Shown here: in pieces, positions 10,597 to 20,598 of the stretch
How positions within the stretch are numbered: the stretch's first letter is position 1
Layout of the letters: each line of letters starts with the position of its first letter
NCBI GenBank assembly: GCA_033558025.1
Contig: JAUCEF010000006.1
Span: 4,650,001-4,714,000 of the forward strand
DNA length: 64,000 bases
Direction: 5' to 3'
Source: Phytophthora sp. 'mugwort'
Lineage: Eukaryota; Oomycota; Peronosporomycetes; Peronosporales; Peronosporaceae
Notes under the pieces: generated by a model
What the model saw: the letters and a program-made list of their open reading frames with translations, nothing else
What the model was told of the DNA's origin: nothing
Databases searched by the model: none
Program-made: the position numbers and the translations under genes

Positions 10597-12813
10597 ATGC
10601 GGGCTCCTTTCGTCGCTGTGTGGACAATCATTTTAGTCACCAGTTTAGTGACAGCGAACATCAACTCGACGTCGTCTGAGTATCCGACCAAATCGGGTTT
10701 AAAGACTTGGGTAGACCCAGAGACCCCGGATGACAGACAAACGTACGTGAATTCCCGTGGCCGGACGTGGGAACTCGTCATGAGCGACGAGTTTAACACC
10801 AAGAACCGGAGCTTCCGACCAGGAGACGACCATATGTGGACATCACTAGACAAACCTGACGGTGTCAATGGAGCGCTCGAGATTTACGCACACAACATGA
10901 GTTCGACCACATGCGACGACGATGGGACGTGTTATTTGTACATTAAAGTGGATTCGGACAATTACACAGTCTCAGTCTACAATATGTATAAACATCCACC
11001 AGGATATCAGAACTCGACCTTCTACTACCGTGCGGCAATGGTCCAGTCTTGGAACAAATTCTGTTTCCAAGGTGGTATGCTCGAGGTACGAGCTCAGCTT
11101 CCAGGAGCAGTTTCGAAAGCTTCCGGTAACCCAGATCTGGCACTTGGGAAGAATGGTCAAGTGACCAACACGTCGTACTACCCGACGTGGCCTGGTATCT
11201 GGATGATGGGGAATCTTGGTCGGGCCATTTTCTCGGCTTCGACAAACCGCATGTGGCCATTCTCGTATGATCGATGTGAGCCTGAGATCTTTGCCCCAAT
11301 AAACCAGCGCATTAATGCATGTGACAACGCCCCAGGCTACGGATTAAACCCGAATCAGGGACGTGGAGCTCCCGAGATCGATTTACTGGAAGGTGGCGGC
11401 TTGGCCATCTCATCTTCATTGCAGATCGCGCCGGGAATGCCCAGTGACTTTCGTCTATTCCCTGCTGATACTAAACGTGTGGACGTTGCGAATCCCTACT
11501 GTGTCTATTCGTACGACTGCAAGACTGATGGAGCCAATTTGATCGATGTTCCAACAGCATTCTACGACCAGGAGCGTGGTCATAAATCCTGGTATCAAGG
11601 TCTTCGATATGCCGCAAATAACCACTGCGTTAAGAAGCGTACGAAAGTCCAGAGCTTTGCCACAATCAACGCGTCGGTAGCTCGTGGAATCACAGACAAT
11701 TCGTGCACTACGACGACGTGTCCGGCTTCACTGGACGTCAATGGAGATCTGACTTTTATTGATGGAACGGGTGAGAATCATTGGGGAATTAACTCGAATG
11801 GCACGTGTTTCCCCATCATGAACTCATACATGGGCGCTTACCTGTGTGATCCAGACAACTCCGACGCGCGTTGTGCTAGTCCACGGAATTCCACCACACC
11901 TGCGTCAAAGGCTATGAGCCCTTTCAATTATCAAATGGACGCAATCTCGTCCAACTGGCCGGTGCATCTCGGAGCATATACGGCATATCTCGTTTATCAA
12001 CTTGAATGGGTCACAGGAAAGAACGGATACGTGCGTTGGATGCTCGACGGGAGTCCTCTGTTCGAAGTCACGGCCGATACCTTTTCGAACGTGCCTCAGA
12101 ACGCCAACAGCAGTAATCCACAGAAGGTTATGCTTGAAGAACCAATGTCCCTTATCTTTAACGTGGCGCTTTCAAGCTCGTGGGGGACCAAGCCGCCGAA
12201 TCCAGGCAGTGCGTGTCGTGGCGACGGCTCCGACGATACAATTAACAAGATCTGCGATGACTTTCCCATGTTCATGAAGATCGACTACATCCGTCTGTAC
12301 CAGGACCAGGGGGACGACCTGGACGCTGATAATTATATGCAAGTCGGCTGTGATCCAAAGAGCCATCCGACCAAGCAATGGATTCAGGCTCATCTCGACG
12401 AATATCAGGACGACGAGAACCTTGTGACGGACGTGGTTGGTCATGCGTTCTGTAAGACTAATGACGACTGTACTGTCGGTGGTCATTATGCGGCGAAGGA
12501 CTTGGTGACAGGAGCGTGCGTCGACTCACGCTGCTCCTGTTCGTATCCTAAATCGTGGGGTGGGCCGCGTTGTACCGTGGCACAGGCAGAATCTACGTCG
12601 TCAAAGGTTGCGACGCGTGTGTATGGGCCGCCAATCCTCTTGGCTTTAGGGGTAGCTGCGGTCGCGGTCTTCCTCACGTTCATTTCCGTCTGGCGAGGCG
12701 TCAGGTCTGCAGCTAAAAGGAAGGAAGCGGTTATCAAGGCCAATAGGACGGCAAAGACTGATCTAGATCCCCGAGTCGATACCACGAGTAGCTATGTTCC
12801 GCATATCTCGTAA
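10597..12813 (+). CDS. KRE6/SKN1-like GH16 beta-glucan synthesis-associated protein, copy 3
   Basis: A 738-residue paralogue of the gene at 6018, in the same family with the same domain order: signal peptide (residues 1-20, MRAPFVAVWTIILVTSLVTA), YPTKSG, GH16 core with an intact GAPEIDLLEG catalytic motif, many N-glycosylation sequons, EGF-like CSCSYPKSWGGPRC, one C-terminal membrane helix and a basic tail. The frame is fully open with no intron in the coding part. The start is the first ATG of the frame and gives a standard signal peptide. The likely job is cell-wall glucan assembly, redundant with copy 1. Most differences between the copies lie in the C-terminal tail and in loops. Confidence 0.9.
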   Translation: MRAPFVAVWTIILVTSLVTANINSTSSEYPTKSGLKTWVDPETPDDRQTYVNSRGRTWELVMSDEFNTKNRSFRPGDDHMWTSLDKPDGVNGALEIYAHNMSSTTCDDDGTCYLYIKVDSDNYTVSVYNMYKHPPGYQNSTFYYRAAMVQSWNKFCFQGGMLEVRAQLPGAVSKASGNPDLALGKNGQVTNTSYYPTWPGIWMMGNLGRAIFSASTNRMWPFSYDRCEPEIFAPINQRINACDNAPGYGLNPNQGRGAPEIDLLEGGGLAISSSLQIAPGMPSDFRLFPADTKRVDVANPYCVYSYDCKTDGANLIDVPTAFYDQERGHKSWYQGLRYAANNHCVKKRTKVQSFATINASVARGITDNSCTTTTCPASLDVNGDLTFIDGTGENHWGINSNGTCFPIMNSYMGAYLCDPDNSDARCASPRNSTTPASKAMSPFNYQMDAISSNWPVHLGAYTAYLVYQLEWVTGKNGYVRWMLDGSPLFEVTADTFSNVPQNANSSNPQKVMLEEPMSLIFNVALSSSWGTKPPNPGSACRGDGSDDTINKICDDFPMFMKIDYIRLYQDQGDDLDADNYMQVGCDPKSHPTKQWIQAHLDEYQDDENLVTDVVGHAFCKTNDDCTVGGHYAAKDLVTGACVDSRCSCSYPKSWGGPRCTVAQAESTSSKVATRVYGPPILLALGVAAVAVFLTFISVWRGVRSAAKRKEAVIKANRTAKTDLDPRVDTTSSYVPHIS

Positions 12814-12910
12814 GAGAAAGATCAGTCGACAGTCTGAATGATAATATCCCAGGGAGTTTCACTAGTAATTATCCAAGCGTCGATCTGTCCGTCGGTTGCT
12901 TCACCACAAT

Positions 12911-15469
12911 ATGTTAGGGATCAAGCCATTCGTACAGGAGTCTGTGCAAACGCTTCCTCCAGCTCAGTTGCGTCTGTTAGCTGAGACTTTACGAATAGAC
13001 CTTCGAGGATGTGAAGACCGACGAGATATCGAGCGAGTGTTGACGGGTCTGGTCTGTCTGGATCAAGACACGTCACTTGGCGTCTTCCTCGCTTGGTTGC
13101 GGTCGACTGACACACACCAGCACAGACATGGACTACTTACTACCAAGAAACCGACCTTCCACACGACGTTCCTGCCCGCGATTTCCTCGTCGCCGGAGGT
13201 TCATTCAGTCAACAATCAGCAGAAGTCGGACTTGAACGAGCAGATGAAGGACCATCATCTTGACGACGAGATCCAGCTGCAGTTAAGTGAGCTACAGGTA
13301 CTGGAAGCCTCGTTCAAGACGGCCGAGCGTCTCCTTCATACAGGTCCACCTAGCTTCGAAAAGCTTAAACAGTTTCTGCTTGATTTGACCATCTTACGCG
13401 CGAAAGAGCAGACAACTCGTGTCTTCCTGGTACAACAAGCCCATGTTTTACGCAAGCAGCACGAAGAGATGCGAGCCGAGATGCTGCATTCACGAGCTCA
13501 ATTGGACTTCTTCGTCGAGGGATTCACGAACCTGAGAAAGCGCCACGATGCCTTGCTGACTGAAGCTACTCGAATGAAGGCAGAGAACGAGACAACCCAG
13601 GAAATCTTCCTCTCCATGAGTGCTCATGATTGCTGCTTCGAACAGCTTCTGCGTAATACGCTCTGGAAGCAGATGCAAGACAACGACGAAATGACGCGAC
13701 GACTGCAGCTAGCACACGAAGATCTCGACGCAGCAGCTCAGAAGCGGAAGATTCTCGAGGCTCAGCTTTCGCAGCTTAAACAGGAGCGTGGCGAGGCACG
13801 TAAGGACGCGTCTTGCTTCAAGCGGCAGCTTCGTGTGTGTAAAACCCGAATGAGGCGACTGGAACAGGCTGGAGGAGGTCTGGACGGCTCGTTTTTCCGT
13901 GAGCAAGCGGTAACCCTGCGTCAAACAGTTGCTACTCTCGTGGGTCTACTACGAGATGCAGTTGTAAAGGATACAAAGTCCGCAAAGCAGACACTGAGCA
14001 AAGAGACGCTGAGAATCCTGCACCAAGTTTTGACACCAGACGTTAGTATTCCAGAGAATGAGGCGCCTTCCTCGCGTGTATTCCAGACGGGAATTGAGAG
14101 CGAAGAAGTTGACGCAGCACAACCGCGAATTGTTCATCGACGGAGTTTCCTCGACATTGACGAAGTGATTCGAGGCGTTTTGCTCGTGGAAGGCGCTACA
14201 CCAACATACGCAGCGGAATGTGCGCAAATACTGAGCCAGAAGCTCAAATATCTGCCTGTAGACCTCAAACAAACGCTCACACAGCTTCAACAAGACGAGG
14301 AAACTCGCGCCCAAGCAGCTCGAGAACAAGAACAGGGAAACTTACACCCGGGTGAAGGCTCAGGGACCTCTGGACACAGCGATACGAGTGTTGCAGCTCC
14401 TGTTTTACCAGCTCCTGCTGGATTTCAACTGCCACCGACGCTCGAAGCCTTTGCTGGTGCTTTATTAAAGCACATCTCGGACTTGATGGCAGCTCAGAAC
14501 AAACGGGGGTTTGTCATGTACAACTGGCCCTTTTCAAGACATGATGTCAATATACTTACTGCAGTGGGGCTGTCTGTCGACAGCGTGATGAACCTCGAAA
14601 GCGTTGTAGCATCAGCTCATGCTGCCCGAGCGCCAACACCAATAGCTACTTCAGCTGTCGCGACCCTCGTTACGTTAACAAAGCCTAAGACTCCTGTCTC
14701 TGCTAAAACTGCCACACAACCGAGTAGCAGTAACACTTCACGAGCAAAAGTTCCAGTTGCTACCTCTGCAGCTCGAAGTAAAGCGTCCCCAATGAAACCC
14801 ACAGCTACTTCAAAGTCTCCACCAAGTCGGACTGCAGTACCATCTGCAGCAGCTACAAAACCCCGGGCTGGAAGCCCCACACGTGCTTTAGCTACCGCAA
14901 AGAAGGCCCCAACAACGACGCCACGCTCCCCTTCAAGGCTGCGGACTCCGTCAACCCCAGTTAATTCCGGTTTTTCAAGCACGTTGCAGCCTAAGCCAAA
15001 CTCTTCTGAAGCTGTGAGACCCGCCAAGAAGGTGTTAACTGCAGCTTCAACCCTGCAAGGCCTGGGTGGCATCCTGCAGCCTATCGGACCCGCAGCGTTT
15101 CCAGCTGAGCGTGTGGACGTCATTCTGCGAGCTCTGGAGCAGCAGAAACGACGCAAATTGGCGCCAGTCGTGCACTGGGACGAACAGAGTCGACGTACCA
15201 ACGAGATGCTCGCCATGTGGGCGGAAGAAGTCCATATGCTCGTGCATCTCGAACAACAGAGTCGCAAACCTCACAGAGCGGCAACCCCGACGCCAGTACC
15301 CAGTTCCAGCAGGTCCACGACCGCTTCTCCTGTAAGAGACGCACGTCCGTCGAAACCCACAACGAGCAGAGCAGCAAGAGCCCCCTCCAAGGAGAAACCG
15401 GCCAGTCTTACATACAAATCACCCACCAAAGCTAACATAACGTCAACTAAGGCGAAAAAGGAGAAATAA
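12911..15469 (+). CDS. Coiled-coil protein with a basic Ser/Thr/Pro/Ala-rich tail
   Basis: 852 residues, not assigned to a family. Residues 1-60 form a short globular start (TLPPAQLRLLAETLRIDLRG). Residues about 110-330 are strongly heptad-like, rich in Glu, Gln, Leu, Lys and Arg. A second helical region lies at about 420-480. From about 570 the protein is low-complexity: Ala, Pro, Thr, Ser and Lys with many SP and TP pairs, high pI, like microtubule- or DNA-binding linkers. A helical block at about 710-780 (ERVDVILRALEQQKRRKL) interrupts it. The start is the first ATG of the frame; the frame opens 5 codons earlier without an ATG. The gene follows the GH16 array by about 100 bp. A cytoskeletal or flagellar role is possible but not shown. 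Confidence 0.75.
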   Translation: MLGIKPFVQESVQTLPPAQLRLLAETLRIDLRGCEDRRDIERVLTGLVCLDQDTSLGVFLAWLRSTDTHQHRHGLLTTKKPTFHTTFLPAISSSPEVHSVNNQQKSDLNEQMKDHHLDDEIQLQLSELQVLEASFKTAERLLHTGPPSFEKLKQFLLDLTILRAKEQTTRVFLVQQAHVLRKQHEEMRAEMLHSRAQLDFFVEGFTNLRKRHDALLTEATRMKAENETTQEIFLSMSAHDCCFEQLLRNTLWKQMQDNDEMTRRLQLAHEDLDAAAQKRKILEAQLSQLKQERGEARKDASCFKRQLRVCKTRMRRLEQAGGGLDGSFFREQAVTLRQTVATLVGLLRDAVVKDTKSAKQTLSKETLRILHQVLTPDVSIPENEAPSSRVFQTGIESEEVDAAQPRIVHRRSFLDIDEVIRGVLLVEGATPTYAAECAQILSQKLKYLPVDLKQTLTQLQQDEETRAQAAREQEQGNLHPGEGSGTSGHSDTSVAAPVLPAPAGFQLPPTLEAFAGALLKHISDLMAAQNKRGFVMYNWPFSRHDVNILTAVGLSVDSVMNLESVVASAHAARAPTPIATSAVATLVTLTKPKTPVSAKTATQPSSSNTSRAKVPVATSAARSKASPMKPTATSKSPPSRTAVPSAAATKPRAGSPTRALATAKKAPTTTPRSPSRLRTPSTPVNSGFSSTLQPKPNSSEAVRPAKKVLTAASTLQGLGGILQPIGPAAFPAERVDVILRALEQQKRRKLAPVVHWDEQSRRTNEMLAMWAEEVHMLVHLEQQSRKPHRAATPTPVPSSSRSTTASPVRDARPSKPTTSRAARAPSKEKPASLTYKSPTKANITSTKAKKEK

Positions 15470-15620
15470 AGTTGCCTAAATGTTTTTGTGAAAGCCCACG
15501 TTTGGTACCAAATTCGCTTCAACATCTACTTTCGCGCAACATCAGTTCGTACCTATCCGGGAATACGATGTTTCAATTTAGTCATAGGACCAATTCGTAA
15601 TACCGGTACATAGGACCAAG

Positions 15621-17092
15621 ATGGCGGACTCCATCCCGTCGTCTCTTGACCCGAGCGTCTTCGCCGCGTTGCCGTACGACATCCAAGAGGAGCTGCTTGC
15701 CGTGCATCATTCCAGCCACACTAATCCGCCCTTAGCGCGCTCCTTCTCGGCTCCACATGAGGCTCCCGACGCCCAAAGCGACCAGGACGCCTGGACCTGC
15801 CGTGCCTGTACATTCCTCAACCATCCGCAGCTTGCCGAGTGCGAAATGTGCGGGACACTGTGTATCCCTATCGAAACAGATATTGATCGTATCCAGGACG
15901 CAGAATCTGTAGTACAGACTTCTAGTGCAGGATCAGGATCGAGACTAGGACGCACGCTCCGCAAACTCCGCATGCCCTCTACACCGGCTACCATCAGTTT
16001 CTCGCAGAAGCAAGAGCCTACAGCTGAAGATTTATTGGTGGCTGCTACCAGTAAGTTCCAATCCGTTAAAGAGTCCTGGGCAGGACGGCGATCTAGGACC
16101 AATTCAAGTGTTCAGGACAAGAACGGAACTGCAGCGTTTCCGTCGCTGCAGGCCACGAGGGAGCTCGAGGAGCTGCAGAAAGACCTGATGCACAAGGTTT
16201 CAGCTGGAGACGAGTGGTTTGAGGCGTCATTGGAGAGACTATGGAGAGCTGGAGGCGGTAGGACCGAGCAGGACAAGTACGACAGGAACGACGTGGACTG
16301 GGTGAAGCTGGGATTCCAAAACGCCAGTCCCGAGACGGATTTCAGAGGAGGAGGAGGACTGGCGATGAAGTGCTTGCTTTACGCTTTTGAAGCGCATCCG
16401 ATGGAGATGAGAGCGATTCACTATGAGCAAATGCCCGACTCACAGGACGGGAAACCTAAGAAACGATGGTATCCAGCATGTGTTGCGGGGATTAACTTGA
16501 CGTGTCTGCTGGCAGGATGGCTGCAACTAGGAGACGGAAGGTTTGCGGAGAGAAAAGAAGTATTCTGGCAGCTTTTTGAAGAGCCAGCCGCGTTTTATGA
16601 ACTTTTCTTTTTGGGTAAGTTGCGAGGTGAGATCGAGACAAGCGCTCTAAGACGCGTGACTGACGTGTTTTTCTTTCTTTCTCTAGCTTTTATTAAGATG
16701 GACGCTATTTGGCACCGAATGAATGCGACCTACATGGAGTTTGGAGGTACGAGACGACAGCGGCTTTCTAGGCCGATAACAGAAGCGTTTTCACATGTTT
16801 TTGGTTTTTACTTTGCGTAGTGGTGCTCAAGGTGACACGAAAGTCTGTGGCTTTTATGCTGGAGCAAGCACCTGTTACGTTGATGGATCTGCGTGAAGCC
16901 AGCGATCAGGCGTTCCTGGACCGTTTCATAGTTAGTCTCTCGGCCCGTTCGCTCGCTGACTGGGAAGGAGGGGAATGCCCTGATCCGTACCATGCGCTGG
17001 AGACAGAGGACGCTCTCGTGATAGCGAAGACGCGTGCCACCCCTAAATCTGCATCCACCACCAATGCCCACGTGTTTTGGCCCATGCACTAA
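15621..17092 (+). CDS. UBM + NZF zinc finger + ELMO domain protein
   Basis: 441 residues from three exons: 15621-16614, 16687-16746 and 16821-17092. The introns are 72 and 74 bp with GTAAGT..CTCTAG and GTACGA..GCGTAG sites, and both splice in phase. Residues 9-29 match a ubiquitin-binding motif (DPSVFAALPYDIQEELL). Residues about 53-78 form an NZF/RanBP2-type zinc finger with WTCRACTFLN and CEMC, including the Thr-Phe pair that NZFs use to bind ubiquitin. After a basic Ser-rich linker comes an ELMO domain (about residues 180-400) with WVKLGFQ and TDFRGGG. ELMO proteins act with DOCK factors or as GAPs for Arf-like and Rab GTPases. The first intron is a multiple of three, so the unspliced frame also stays open. 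CATAGGACCAA occurs twice just upstream. Confidence 0.85.
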
Positions 17093-17143
17093 AAATGCTT
17101 TACAAATAACCTGTTGGAGATTATTGAGCTATGCTGCATTTCG

Positions 17144-17779
17144 TTATAGTTGGCGAGGCGCGTAGTTAATTGCATTGAACCATGCGCTCGTGTCTTGCCG
17201 GGCTTCGAACTGCTCTTCTGCGTCGTTAATTTTCATAATAGTGTCTATGTCGTTCGAGCGAACGTCGCCAAATATGTTTACACACAGCAGCTGTGGGTCT
17301 CTGGCTATTATGTATGAACTACCCGGCTTTTGTTTTGTTACACAAAAGACAGACGGAGTGATCAGCAAACATTTCACTTTCGCGACAAACAAAATATGGT
17401 GCTGATACAAATTTTCCCAAGTCGATTCGTGGAGGTACAAAGCGGCACTCCAACCGGTAACTAAGGGTTTGAGTCTCCGGCCATGGACCACACGACGACT
17501 GCAAGCTGGGCAACGTGAAAACTGGTCCCCAACGTCGGCACGCTCGTTGTTGCAGAACAATACGTATATGCTGTTCGTGGGTTTGTGGCATGCTTCGTGA
17601 ACCAAGCGATAAGCAACAACTGATTCAGGAGTAGTAAGTGGATGAAGGTAGCTTTTGGACATTTGCGTCCGAATCTTGTTGACGTGCTTGGACTTCTTGG
17701 AAGTGTGAAGACTGAAGTGGACGTTGTGCAAGGCCCAATCGTATTCGTCGATCCTGCTAAGTTCGCACGCACTTAGTGG
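17144..17779 (-). CDS. Hypothetical protein, start not resolved
   Basis: A minus-strand frame is open for about 211 codons between stops. It reads like real protein, with CPACSRR, a hydrophobic segment around LLITPSVFCV and NIFGDVRSNDIDTIMKIND. No family was recognised. The frame has no ATG until MSKSYLHPL (near 17660), so the protein either starts there (about 170 residues), uses a first exon hidden by the neighbour, or is a remnant. A Cys pair (CPAC) could be half of a zinc site. It lies head to head with the YaaA-like gene, whose ATG is only 10 bp from the end of this open frame, leaving no room for a separate promoter. Confidence 0.35.
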   Translation of the reverse strand, partial: PLSACELSRIDEYDWALHNVHFSLHTSKKSKHVNKIRTQMSKSYLHPLTTPESVVAYRLVHEACHKPTNSIYVLFCNNERADVGDQFSRCPACSRRVVHGRRLKPLVTGWSAALYLHESTWENLYQHHILFVAKVKCLLITPSVFCVTKQKPGSSYIIARDPQLLCVNIFGDVRSNDIDTIMKINDAEEQFEARQDTSAWFNAINYAPRQL

Positions 17780-17788
17780 TCACAAACG

Positions 17789-18787
17789 ATGTCCGCGCGC
17801 CTGGTATACGTGCTGTCCCCGGCCAAGACGTTGGACCTGTCTGTCTCTCGGCTCTCGCAATGCTCACAGCCGCGTCTTCTCTCGGACGCACACGAGCTGA
17901 TCGAACAGCTGCAGAAGCTTTCGCAGGCCAAAGTCAAGTCCCTATTAGGGGTGAGCGACGCTTTGGCTAAACTCAATTTCGACAGGTTCCAGGCTTTCGA
18001 CACGTCGAAAACGGCCACGGGGGCGGTAAACCCTAGCGAAACCCTAAAACAGGCTGCGCTGACCTTCAATGGTCCAGCATATCAGGGTTTGGAGGCTCAT
18101 AACCTGTCGGAACCGGACCTCGAGTTCGCCCAGACCCATCTCCGCATCTTGTGTGGCCTTTACGGAGTCCTGAGACCTCTGGACCTAATTCAGCCGTATC
18201 GACTGGAAATGGGACAGAAGTTTCCAACCGGAAGGGGAAAAGACCTGTACGAGTACTGGGGCGACACGATAGTGTCTGAGCTGGACGCGCTCTTTAAAGA
18301 AGAAGAAGCGAAAGAGAAGAGCAAGTTACCAAGAGTGTTGGTCAATGTGGCGTCGCAAGAATATTTCAAAAGTTTGCCCAGGTCGGCGCTCGTAGCTGCG
18401 GGCATTTCGGTGGTCGATTGTGTGTTCAAGGACGATGGTAAGATCAAGTCATTCTACGCCAAACGGGCCCGAGGACTCATGTGCAGGTACCTGATCCAGA
18501 ACCGAGTAGACTCGACGGAGGGGATTGTGGGCTTTGACTTGGAAGGATACAAGTATTCCAGCTCAGCTTCGAGTGATGATACCTTTGTGTTCACTCGCAC
18601 GGCTGCGCAGCACAAGGCAGCAGTGCAGAAAACGAAGGAGGAGACTTTAACAAACTTAGAGCATACTCTGAAAACAAAGCGTGGGGTTGAAATGAAAGAA
18701 ACGAAGGTCGGAGAGAAGAAAATCAAGAACGAGAACGAGAAACCGCAACTTCGTCGCTCTATCCGCAAGAAGCGCAAGACCAAGTAG
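17789..18787 (+). CDS. YaaA family (UPF0246/DUF328) protein
   Basis: 332 residues. The start LVYVLSPAKTLDLS is the hallmark of the bacterial peroxide-stress protein YaaA family. Other family blocks visible are GLEAHNLSEPDLEFAQTHLR, LRILCGLYGVLRPLDLIQPY, RLEMGQKFPTGRGKDLYEYW and VNVASQEYFKSL. In Escherichia coli YaaA lowers free iron under peroxide stress and binds DNA. The bacterial proteins are about 250 residues. This one adds about 65 residues at the C terminus, very rich in Lys and Glu and ending in RRSIRKKRKTK, which looks like a nuclear localisation signal. There is no intron and no transit peptide. The role here is inferred from family only. Confidence 0.88.
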   Translation: MSARLVYVLSPAKTLDLSVSRLSQCSQPRLLSDAHELIEQLQKLSQAKVKSLLGVSDALAKLNFDRFQAFDTSKTATGAVNPSETLKQAALTFNGPAYQGLEAHNLSEPDLEFAQTHLRILCGLYGVLRPLDLIQPYRLEMGQKFPTGRGKDLYEYWGDTIVSELDALFKEEEAKEKSKLPRVLVNVASQEYFKSLPRSALVAAGISVVDCVFKDDGKIKSFYAKRARGLMCRYLIQNRVDSTEGIVGFDLEGYKYSSSASSDDTFVFTRTAAQHKAAVQKTKEETLTNLEHTLKTKRGVEMKETKVGEKKIKNENEKPQLRRSIRKKRKTK

Positions 18788-18854
18788 AGTTATTGATAAA
18801 TATGCACAGTTTTATCACAATCAGACCGATGCTTACCCAGCTGCTAAGTTTTTT

Positions 18855-20598
18855 TCAATTTGTACGCACCGGTTCGTACGTGTGGCGAAAGTCCCTGAGG
18901 TCAGATTGGACGCCGTAGACAATTCCGCTGAAGAGGAAAACACTAGTCAGTGCGGCTGGAATGAGCTCTGTGAATGCCCAGATCACCACAAAACCCGAAA
19001 CAGCAAACGGCACGGTCAATGATGCTGCCATGACCAGCGGGTGAGACCTTCCGCATAAATATGTGGAACGAGGCAGATCGGACATTGTAACGCGAAGTCT
19101 CACTGCAGCTGTGGTGAGCAACATGGTCTCTAACCCTGATAAGGCGTTGGAAATCATTATCATGTCCTCAATCGTCGTGGTTACAACGATGAGGATAATG
19201 GCGAGGCTGCAGAAGATGACGCTGTGGTCAATTCCATGAACATTTGGTCGTGCCATTCCCGAAAAACGTAGCGAGAACGGCGCGAACTCCTTCTCAGCCA
19301 TGCCACAGGCCAAAAAGACACTGCAGAGGAGACCACCAATATAGAGCCCAGCGTCGCACACTAAGGACACTAGAGTAATCCAGATGGTGTAAATAGAGCC
19401 GCCTAGATGTTTACCGGCAATGTAAATTGCTGAGCCCGAGCCTGTCCACGTTGTCCAATCGGGTTCACACAATGCGATCACAGGAAGAATCGGCACAAGA
19501 TACGATAGCGGAATAAGCCACAGCGAGATCAGCATGACACGGCGAAATGTGCGAGGAGGGTCCTTCACGCATTTGGCGAAGACCGACACGTTCTGGAAGC
19601 CATTGAAGTTCCAGGTCAAAGCCGTCACCAAGTTACCGTATCCCAGACGCCTGCTTTCAGATTTCATAGCAGCATTAGGGATTACACTAAGCTTCTCCCA
19701 ACTTTCTGCTCTCACAGCGCTCCATACAGCCACCAACTACAACGAGAATGGTAAACGTAAGGCCAACAATCTACAACAACGAGCAACTAGAAAAACTTAC
19801 CACAAATGGTATCAAGATAAACGTAATAAGCGACCCAGCAGCGTAGCTCACAAGTCGGAGCTGAAAGAAGCTTGGTAGCGCCAGTAGCATACTCAACCCT
19901 GCTCGCATCGTGTACTCCAGCACAGGTGTGTTCTCCCACCGAGCAAATCGATAAATCGCACTAACTCCAATGGACGCGTACGTCGCACAATGCATACAGT
20001 TCCCCACCCACGCCCAAAAGCCTGCCTGAAGCCCCCATGCCGGTCCAAACGCCAGTGCGACCCAGTACGCGTGTCCTCCCGCTTCTGGAATGGCACTCAC
20101 CAACTCCGTGACCATAAAAGCCATCGGGAAGAAAAACACAATAGGAAAAAGCACCAGTGCGATCAGACCGATCAATGGTCCGGCAGCTACGATCACCGTT
20201 TCACCCCCTTCAGGTCCACTGCCAACCGCAAAGAAACTCAGTGCCAACAACATGGCCGTGGACAGGACTCGGCCTCTAGGTGGTTGGAAATTGTCCACCC
20301 CGCTGTTGGAGCGAGCAACCTGCAGCTGCATCCTGTCTAGCATAGAAATGTCGTCTTCGGGTTCCCGTCGGAGCCGCTCCTCGACGTCTGGAAGCTCGGA
20401 AATCTCGGAAGTTGGAGGAAACTGGACACTTGGTGGGGTCTGCAGACCCTGGAATACCGTGGAGCTGCCACTAAGTGCAGATGCATTAGTTTTGTATTGG
20501 TTGTAGGTGTGTAGGTTAGTGGGTAGTTGCTACCTGAAGGCGTCGGGGCCGCCTGTCATGGCCAAGGGAGCGTGTGGACGATGAGTTCCATGGTCCAT
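18855..20598 (-). CDS. APC-superfamily permease, plant PUT/LAT-like
   Basis: 538 residues from three exons, read on the minus strand: 20598-20534, 20470-19801 and 19736-18855. The introns are 63 bp (20471-20533) and 64 bp (19737-19800), GT..AG, and splice in phase. The hydrophilic N-terminal 60-70 residues are acidic. Then come about 12 membrane segments beginning LSFFAVGSGPEGGETVIVAA. The blocks GPLIGLIALVLFPIVFF, ELVSAIPEAGGHAYWVALAF and GLQAGFWAWVGN match the plant polyamine-uptake/L-type amino acid transporter group. The likely function is proton-coupled uptake of polyamines or amino acids at the plasma membrane or an organelle. The first exon was found from splice sites and phase only, and is less certain than the rest. 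Confidence 0.85.

Noticed and set aside
14617..15267. A 216-codon minus-strand frame
   Set aside because: Antisense of the low-complexity tail of the coiled-coil gene; no motif and no ATG context.
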